Shown here piece after piece: positions 59,801 through 64,000 of a stretch of 64,000 nt of DNA. Origin of the DNA: Astropecten irregularis (taxonomy: Eukaryota; Echinodermata; Asteroidea; Paxillosida; Astropectinidae). Position 1 is the stretch's first letter. Each line of letters begins with the position of its first letter. Below the pieces are notes generated by a model. It was not told the DNA's origin, made no database searches, and saw only the letters and a program-made list of their open reading frames with translations. Both the position numbers and the translations under genes were made by a program. Location of the stretch: assembly GCA_963971285.1 (NCBI GenBank), contig OZ020251.1, positions 3,782,001 to 3,846,000 of the forward strand, read 5' to 3'.

Positions 59801-62800
59801 GGACCTAAACGCAAATGCCAATGTTACACTTTCTGGGCATGCCTGGGTAGGTGCATCAAGAATTTAGCCTTAAAGCCTTTTCACACGATGCTAAAATAAC
59901 TCTCAACCATTGAGAAATTCTCTCATGGTTGTGAAATCTGACAAAGGTCTGATCATCGTGTGAAAGGATACCAATGCTTGAGAGTGACATTTCAATCCAA
60001 ATAGGATCTTTCTCAAAAGCTACACAACAAAAAGACGAAGATCCTCCTAGGATCGAAACGTCGGACCTTTAACTGTACAAATTTTACGTATTTCAGGCCA
60101 TTATTTTGGTTGATGAGCAGTTTGCAGCAGTTTATTACTTGTAAAGATTTCATAATCTTTAGAATATTCTTTGATCTTTACAGAAGAATGGTCGTTTTGG
60201 GGCAGCCATTGCAGTGCTGGACTTCAACCAAGATGGCCTCCTCGACCTGGCAGTGGGAGCGCCCTCTATTGGTTCGTCAACCTTAAACTACACGGTACTA
60301 CTACATGTTTATCAATCTGAATACGCGTTGATGAAACTCTTTACCTTTGCCATGCTTGTGAACCACTATTACTCATCGTTCAATTCATTGATTACCAGTC
60401 GCCTTTCTTATGTCCGAGTGGTGGGATTTTTATTCGGTTATAGGTTAACTGACCCTGAATTAATTATCCGGTTACAAATTTTCACTAACCGTTAACCAAA
60501 ACCGGAAAGGAATAAAAAGGGACGAACGTTTGGCTCATGCTCAACAACCCAAAAAGTGTCAATTTAACTGTAGAATTTCAGTTAGTAATTTTGTCCATTT
60601 TGCCAATTAAAAACTAGTTTTTCAGATAGTGGATATAAAGAAAACATTGAATGTACCTGATCTAGATGCTTGATCTAAAAAAATAACATTGGAAAAAGCA
60701 TTTCGAAAGTGACAATCACATTGAAGAAGACGTATATACCATAAATCGCACATATCACATGTGATTACATATAGGTTAACTGTTAACCTGATTTTTTCTG
60801 CAGTTAATAAACGGATATGAAATTAATACCCGATTTTGCCCAGCACTAGCTATAGTCCTTCATTTACTGACTGACATTTTAACTTTTGATTCATTTTTGA
60901 TATTTCCCAGGGTGCCGTCCACGTTTATTTAGCCAAATCTCCCGGTGTGTTTAACTCAGCCCCGAACATCACCATTGGCTGCAAGGTGAGATACTTTGAC
61001 CAAAGACGTTGATTGAAATTATCTGGTGATTATTTTAGGAACGAAAAGAGTTTTAGTTGACAGAGCATCTAGCCTTTCCCTATTTTCTAAAGATGTGGTC
61101 ACCGTATAGGACTGGACATTTCACAGATGACTGTTACTGAATCTTTCTTGATATTTTTGCCCATAAATCTGAATTTCTTTGAAAAGTATGAATTGAAGTT
61201 ATCTTGACGATAGTTTTGCTTTTGCTTGTTTGTGTTTCCAGTCAAGATACTGCAATCTGGGTTGGTCCTTAGCAACAGCTGATCTGAACCAAGATGGCTT
61301 CCACGATCTAATAATAGGATCACCATTTGTTGCCAGCTCAGGGGGTCTGCCTCAGAGTGGTGCATTGTGGGTCGTTTACTCACGTAAAGACAAACCAGGT
61401 GAGAATATGGTAAATACTTCGCTCATTACACGTATTATGGGGTTCTGTGCCCTAGTGGTCTGGCATGTCTTACTAAAGGTATTGCGATCAATCTGCAGGT
61501 GGGTCCGAATCCAGCCATGGGCTAGTGGTGCTTTTGTCCTTGGGCAAGACTCTTTGTCACGTTCCTCTTCACCCAGGTGTAAATGGGTACAGGCGCGGTT
61601 CTAGAGCCAAAATTTTGGGGGGGCTAGACGGGAGCCATTATTTTTGGGGGGGGCTAGAAGACCCAATATTTTGGGATCTTCTAACATTGCTTCTGCTATG
61701 TCTTAATAGGGGTCGAAAAACATGCACATTATAGCCCACACAACGCGTTTTTATGTAATTGGCGCTTAATAACTGAAAAAAATCCAGTATTTTCAAGATT
61801 TTTTGAAATCCCCCCCTAGCCCCCCCGTAGAACCGCGCCTGAATGGGTACCTGTGAGGGTAGAGATGGCTTTGTGGTTTTATTAGCCTCTGTGTGCCCTA
61901 CGGTAGCAGTAGCAGTATACTCCCCAGGGAGTTGAGATGGTTTTAGAGAGTCAGGTCAGCGTAGCGGTTCTTTCCTCGTCTTTCACCTCTGTGGACCGGG
62001 TTCAAGTCCGGCTCGGTCCACAAGTGGATTGGGTTTTCAGTCCCTACCTGATTCTGTGGGTTTTACCCAGAATATTACTCTGTGGTTTTCCTCCCACCTC
62101 TAAAACTGTATCTTCTTCTCGTCATCTTTCCATAATATAGGAGTCATCAGGCTTTTGAGCTACAGTGCCTAGGGCCCTTTTGAGGAATCATTGGTTTTAT
62201 TAGCAGAAATAAATAAATAATAAAATAAAATAAATAAGGAATGAAAATTATGGCCCGATGACCAGGAATGATAATAAATTTGTAACGCGCAGTAAAGTGT
62301 AAATTGTAGCTGCCCAATATAATAAATGTCGTATATTATTATAATTATTCAAAGAAGCAGGAAGGAGAGATCTGTTTGTTGGAGGTAAAGGAACTACGTT
62401 GATACTTGAAGGAGATCGGGTGAGCAAAATCTGTCAAGAAGAACAATTTCTGTTCAATTTTTTAAACGAGATGGCTGGATGCATTACCAAACTAGAGATT
62501 ACACAAATCCCATCCTCTTTATATAAGTGACTTGTTCCCTCCAAGCTCACTCGTAGTCAATAAGCCTGTTGCGAGTTCAAATTTGACAATATGTGCTACA
62601 CTGAATTGACCGTTTCCGCTTTGCTCTTAAGCCCCACCCACATGTGTGTTTACAAACAGCATGTGACCGAGTTTGACCAAGGCTTTTTCGTGGTCACCTG
62701 GTTTAAAGGCGTCCTCCAATTGGTCAATGCGCACAATTGATGACAGGCCGGGATGGTCCATTCTTGCTTTATCCCAGACCCTTTGTCCCTTTTCCCTGAC

Positions 62801-63694
62801 CACACTTGCCTACCCCTACTCTCCCAGGGGCGAATTTCATAGAGCTGCTTAAGCACAAACTTTGCTTAAGCATGAAAAAATTGTTCCTTGATCCAACAGG
62901 ATTACCAACCAAATTTTCATGTAATGTTTACTGCTTTTGACTAGTATTAGGTCATTGTTTGCTGAGCATAACATTCACAAGGAGTTTTGGTTGCCATACT
63001 GATTTTGTGCTTAAAGGGATTGCATACGTTTGGTAAATTGAGCCTATTGTTTGTTTCAAACCAATATAATTGTATATATATACCATAAAACTAACCTGTG
63101 AAAGTTTTAATTCAAAAGGTGGTAACGTTTGTGAGATTTTGGCGACAAACTAGAGCGGTTATTTCACGCCAGATAACAGTAAGTCAATAGCTGAGAAGCG
63201 TTACGGCCATAACGCTTCTCAGATTCATAATTTTTGGAGATAAAAAGTGACATATTTTTCCATAACCGCGGTACTTCGAATTGAACGTTTCTCAATATGC
63301 ATTATACTATCCAAAGCAGCTGTACTTCTCACCAAGTAAGTTTTTATTGCCATATATTTTCAGAGTCATTACCAAACGTATGCAATGCCTTTAAGCATTT
63401 TTTGGTGCTTAAACAGCTCTATGAAATTGGCAACGGGTCACTCTGAGGGCCCCAACCCATTTTGTTCTGATTCTCTCATCCACTTGATTTATGTGTGTAT
63501 CATAATTTGCATGTTCTTGTAAAGGAAACTCTGTTAGAAATTTAAAAGTTAATTTTGAAGTTAGTTGCATTTGTTTTCCTTTTGTTTTGACAGCAATATG
63601 GCTGGTTGGGCTACAGCCTCCTTACAAAGCCCAAGATGCGAGGTCAGGGGTCATGGCTACTAGTCTCCCAACCAGCCTTCCGCACCTGTGCTAA
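47856..63694 (+). CDS. GPLD1: Phosphatidylinositol-glycan-specific phospholipase D, 5' part (continues beyond window)
   Basis: Exons: 47856-47937, 49423-49478, 51016-51094, 51829-51926, 53165-53275, 53865-53913, 54454-54514, 55789-55896, 56614-56641, 57223-57362, 57905-58100, 58810-58949, 59660-59846, 60184-60294, 60911-60985, 61242-61398, 62361-62419, 63594-63694. All junctions are GT-AG and in phase, giving 612 residues; human GPLD1 is about 840, so the C-terminal part of the propeller is missing to the right. Residues 1-18 are a signal peptide. The zinc-dependent phospholipase domain (about 19-335) has GCGVTTHIEIGH, DTHWVPFLNA, SHQVADVTWHSLG and FLVEQFQ. His29, His120, His128 and His153 match the spacing of the family's catalytic histidines. 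FG-GAP repeats carry calcium-loop motifs DVNGDKIDD (389-397), DFNQDGLLD (458-466) and DLNQDGFHD (521-529). Exon 12 carries a Lys/Ser/Thr-rich interdomain linker. The enzyme releases GPI-anchored proteins from membranes and is secreted. Exon 18's donor (GTTAGT) is the least certain junction. Confidence 0.93.
48693..49072. mobile_element. TIR element (AGGGCGCCCCTTTTTA)
   Basis: AGGGCGCCCCTTTTTATT at the left and AAAAAGGGGCGCCCAT at the right, with GACCGACCGACCC-type sub-terminal repeats. It lies in intron 1 of GPLD1. Confidence 0.75.
49118..49356. mobile_element. MITE, GGCCAATTTCACGGCGCTG variant
   Basis: TIRs GGGCCAATTTCACGGCGCTG and CAGCGCCGTGAAATTGGCCC match perfectly, including compensating differences from other family members, so this copy is young or gene-converted. 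Confidence 0.88.
49479..51015 (+). other. GPLD1 intron 2, mostly unique
   Basis: Contains a palindromic fragment near 50270-50340 (AGCGCGCACTCAGCGCAGTG), a block AACCTGAATTTTGTTTTGCA that recurs at about 60780, and a TTTG microsatellite just before exon 3. No other gene seen. Confidence 0.4.
51186..51360. repeat. Inverted-repeat element in GPLD1 intron 3
   Basis: CTATGTGATAGATGCACTCACC pairs with GGTGAGTGCGTCTATCAG, and GCATCTATCACATGCGTG repeats the first arm. Boundaries are uncertain. Confidence 0.5.
51716..51805 (+). mobile_element. tRNA-derived SINE just upstream of GPLD1 exon 4
   Basis: GTAGCTCAGTTGGCAGAGCG, GGTTCGAATCCGAC, then ATCAATTTTTGTTGTTCAC. The T-rich tail continues directly into the exon 4 acceptor at 51828. 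There is no acceptor-stem pairing, so it is not called a tRNA gene. Confidence 0.75.
51946..52315. mobile_element. TTAA MITE (GTACAGTACAGGATAGGTAA family)
   Basis: Left end TTAAAGGTACAGTACAGGAT and family interior (AGTGCTGGTAGAAATATACTG, GTGACTCATGACTGAGCTC). The right end has decayed to ATTATACCTATAATTA. Confidence 0.7.
52605..52969. mobile_element. TTAA-flanked MITE (GTACAGTACTGGATTGGTAA family)
   Basis: TTAA at 52605-52608 and 52966-52969, inverted relative to the preceding element 290 bases away. Right end CCAATCCAGTACTGTACC. Confidence 0.75.
53354..53700 (+). repeat. 21-bp minisatellite in GPLD1 intron 5
   Basis: About 16 units of CATTGCCTTGGTGCCCCTGGT with variants (GTGTCC, ATTCCC). 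Because 21 is a multiple of three, both strands stay open for 90-120 codons; these frames are by-products. Confidence 0.9.
53988..54350. mobile_element. Large foldback element with nested MITE
   Basis: Outer arms TCTTCATGGTGGAGACTAGA and ACCGGTTCTTCTCAGAACCA belong to the GAAACGTCGAGA family. The left arm is interrupted at 54054-54200 by a copy of the foldback at 3888-4035. Confidence 0.75.
54054..54200. mobile_element. Foldback MITE (TGGGAGACTTT family), copy 2, nested
   Basis: TGGGAGACTTTGGAGAACCG at the left and CGGTTCTCAAAAGTCTCTCA at the right, interior GTCAACAGCGCTCGCGCACG; closely similar to 3888-4035. Confidence 0.85.
54560..54660 (-). mobile_element. tRNA-derived SINE, minus orientation
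   Basis: Reverse complement carries AGCTCAGTTGGTAGGCATGG and CGCAGGTTCAAATTCC. It lies in GPLD1 intron 7. Confidence 0.65.
54889..55263. mobile_element. TIR element with 36-bp arms (AGGCCATAAAAAAAAAAT)
   Basis: Left and right arms contain GTTGTATTGGCGTAAC and its complement next to A/T10 runs. The interior has GGGCGGGCGG and T-rich blocks. Confidence 0.88.
55640..55805 (+). repeat. Three tandem copies of the GPLD1 exon 8 acceptor region
   Basis: A unit of about 55 bases, GATTCCTGACCATAGATTAA to TAGGTATGTGCCTACTAAAG, occurs three times. Each copy contains the branch/pyrimidine region, the AG and the first 16 exon bases. Only the last AG (55787-55788) reads into the open exon; the earlier two meet an in-frame TGA after Tyr-Val-Pro-Thr-Lys-Asp-Ser. 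Confidence 0.9.
56158..56460. repeat. Duplicated SINE-like block in GPLD1 intron 8
   Basis: Two near-copies of a segment containing AATCAGAGAAGAT, AAATTAGTCTCC and CAAAGTGTC followed by TGCTCAAAGACACAAA or TGCTCAGAGACACAAA, resembling the reversed body of the SINE at 26107. Confidence 0.5.
56700..56785 (-). mobile_element. tRNA-derived SINE, minus orientation
   Basis: Reverse complement carries TAGCTCAGTTGGTAAAAAAC and GGTTCGAATCCCACTTCAAT. A remnant of a second one lies at about 56515-56580, immediately before exon 9. Confidence 0.7.
57370..57690. mobile_element. Foldback element arm with nested palindrome
   Basis: GAAGTTATGTATGGTGGAGA, CATGTATAACACTCTTTTTG and CGGCCAGTGTGCCCTGGTCA are one arm of the GAAACGTCGAGA family; the other arm is absent. 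A palindrome is inserted at 57425-57576. Confidence 0.65.
57425..57576. repeat. Nested palindrome (GCGACGCGTCG)
   Basis: GGGGCGATTTCATAAAGCTC and GCGACGCGTCGCAACTC are mirrored by GACGCGTCGTAAG and TTTTATGAAATCGACCCC. Confidence 0.85.
58150..58320. repeat. Foldback element fragment
   Basis: GGTTTGCGGAAACACCATGT, CCAACGTTTCGACTAGTCTG and CTAGTCATCATCAGG; similar to 9636-9825 inverted. Its second arm has been replaced by the MITE that follows. Confidence 0.55.
58325..58532. mobile_element. MITE, GGCCAATTTCATAGAGCTG family, left end truncated
   Basis: Family interior GTGTTGTGTATCACTTGTGA and right end AGATCCATGAAATTAGACCC. Confidence 0.7.
58575..58770 (-). mobile_element. tRNA-like SINE (GTGGTCTGGTGTGTC family), minus orientation
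   Basis: The reverse complement matches 26107-26300 (CTTAGTGGTCTGGTGTGTCA, GGTTTGAATCCAGCCATGGG). It ends 40 bases before GPLD1 exon 12. Confidence 0.7.
59015..59325. mobile_element. MITE (GTACAATACATGATTGGTAA family)
   Basis: Left end AGGTACAATACATGATTGGT and interior AAATAGCGAAAACCCGACTC and AACGGTATGTTTCTACCATC. The TTAA flanks are eroded and the right end is lost. Confidence 0.65.
59428..59530 (+). mobile_element. tRNA-derived SINE, best preserved copy
   Basis: GGATAGCTCAGTTGGTAGAG (box A) and CGGTTCGAATCCCACTCCAG (box B), then TCAATTTTCTTTGTTCAC. A reversed fragment lies at about 59340-59390. It lies in GPLD1 intron 12. Confidence 0.8.
59878..60145. repeat. Remnants of two inverted-repeat families in GPLD1 intron 13
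   Basis: 59885-59995 is a single divergent unit of the triple repeat at 26425 (CATCGTGTGAAAGGATACCA, AATGCTTGAGAGTGAC). 60040-60145 is one arm of the family at 28727 (TCCTAGGATCGAAACGTC). Confidence 0.6.
61591..61840. mobile_element. 250-bp TIR element with 9-bp target duplication
   Basis: Perfect 13-bp TIRs AGGCGCGGTTCTA and TAGAACCGCGCCT, flanked by AATGGGTAC on both sides. The undisrupted SINE at 26107 shows a single AATGGGTAC at the same place. Confidence 0.9.
61946..62235 (+). mobile_element. Second SINE family, nested
   Basis: tRNA-like head with GTCAGCGTAGCGGTTCTTTC and GGGTTCAAGTCCGGCTC, a non-tRNA body, and an AAATAAAATAAATA tail. It is inserted after GAGATGGTTTT of the host SINE. 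Confidence 0.7.
62827..63431. mobile_element. MITE, GCGAATTTCATAGAGCTGC (CTTAAGCAC subfamily), interrupted
   Basis: Left GGCGAATTTCATAGAGCTGC and right CAGCTCTATGAAATTGGC. The interior is interrupted at 63011-63394. Confidence 0.85.
63011..63394. mobile_element. Nested TTAA-flanked MITE
   Basis: TTAA at 63011-63014 and 63391-63394 flank AGGGATTGCATACGTTTGG and CCAAACGTATGCAATGCCT. The host MITE is otherwise continuous, so insertion into a TTAA site is clear. Confidence 0.9.
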
Positions 63695-63765
63695 GTTAGT
63701 ATGTTATTCAAATTCTGTGTCATGTGTTGTCTGTGCCAGTATAAATGGTTTATGATCCAGTTCCC

Positions 63766-63925
63766 CTGTGGAGACTGGTAATGTGTGGTAAGCAGCTCTT
63801 GTCTTGTGTGGTAGGTGCAGAGGGTTAGGGTTACATGTAAGTCCCCCTGTGGAGACTGTGGTAATGTGTGGTAAGCAGCTCTTGTCATGTGTGGTACATG
63901 TAGGTGCAGAGGGTTAGGGTTAATG
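63766..63925 (+). repeat. Two tandem copies of an 80-bp unit
   Basis: Each copy has GGAGACTG, TAATGTGTGGTAAGCAGCTC and GTGCAGAGGGTTAGGGTTA. It lies after GPLD1 exon 18, in the intron that leaves the window. Confidence 0.85.
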
Positions 63926-64000
63926 CTTAATTTTCACACCTTTTAAACTTCCAAGCGCAGTACTTAAAAGCACCAGTTTCAGAATGAAATCTCTTATCCT

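Larger units (their letters stand above)
61435..62300 (+). mobile_element. tRNA-like SINE broken by two later insertions
   Basis: Segments 61435-61590, 61841-61945 and about 62236-62300 together match the intact SINE at 26107-26412. The first break holds a TIR element, the second another SINE. GPLD1 exon 17 starts 60 bases downstream. Confidence 0.8.

Overview
The window looks like nuclear DNA of an invertebrate deuterostome, most likely an echinoderm (possibly a sea star). The evidence is intron-rich genes with GT-AG introns, an AT-rich background, a glycosylphosphatidylinositol phospholipase D gene and a midkine/pleiotrophin-type gene, and very many short inverted-repeat elements and tRNA-derived SINEs. 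The organism is an inference from content; no species could be confirmed.

Four protein-coding genes could be assembled exon by exon with consistent reading phase. (1) Positions 6656-10122 and (2) 13208-16073, both on the minus strand, are tandem paralogues. Each has six exons encoding a signal peptide, an unrecognised cysteine-containing N-terminal domain of about 75 residues, a Thr/Glu/Pro repeat tract, and a complete C-terminal discoidin (F5/8 type C) domain. They lie in a segmental duplication of about 5-6 kb (roughly 4300-10640 and 11745-16650). Comparing the copies reveals clean transposon empty sites. (3) Positions 25549-44891, plus strand, hold a six-exon secreted midkine/pleiotrophin-family gene with one N-type module followed by four C-type modules, all joined by phase-1 introns. 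(4) Positions 47856-63694, plus strand, hold the first 18 recognisable coding exons of a GPLD1 orthologue; it runs off the right edge.

By region: 1-4290 has no recognised gene, a decayed LINE 3' end and a long polypurine tract. 4300-16650 is the duplicated discoidin block. 16650-25500 is gene-poor with a long GCTGTC/GTTGCT repeat, foldback elements and a possible distal first exon of the midkine-like gene. 25549-44891 is the midkine-like gene, whose introns are crowded with TTAA-flanked MITEs, foldbacks and SINEs. 44892-47855 is its 3' flank. 47856-64000 is GPLD1, with nested elements, a 21-bp minisatellite and a triplicated splice acceptor.

All four products are predicted to enter the secretory pathway. 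They suggest extracellular matrix, growth-factor and cell-surface functions, but nothing in the sequence shows that they act in one pathway. Coordinates of repeats are approximate to a few bases unless a target-site duplication is stated.
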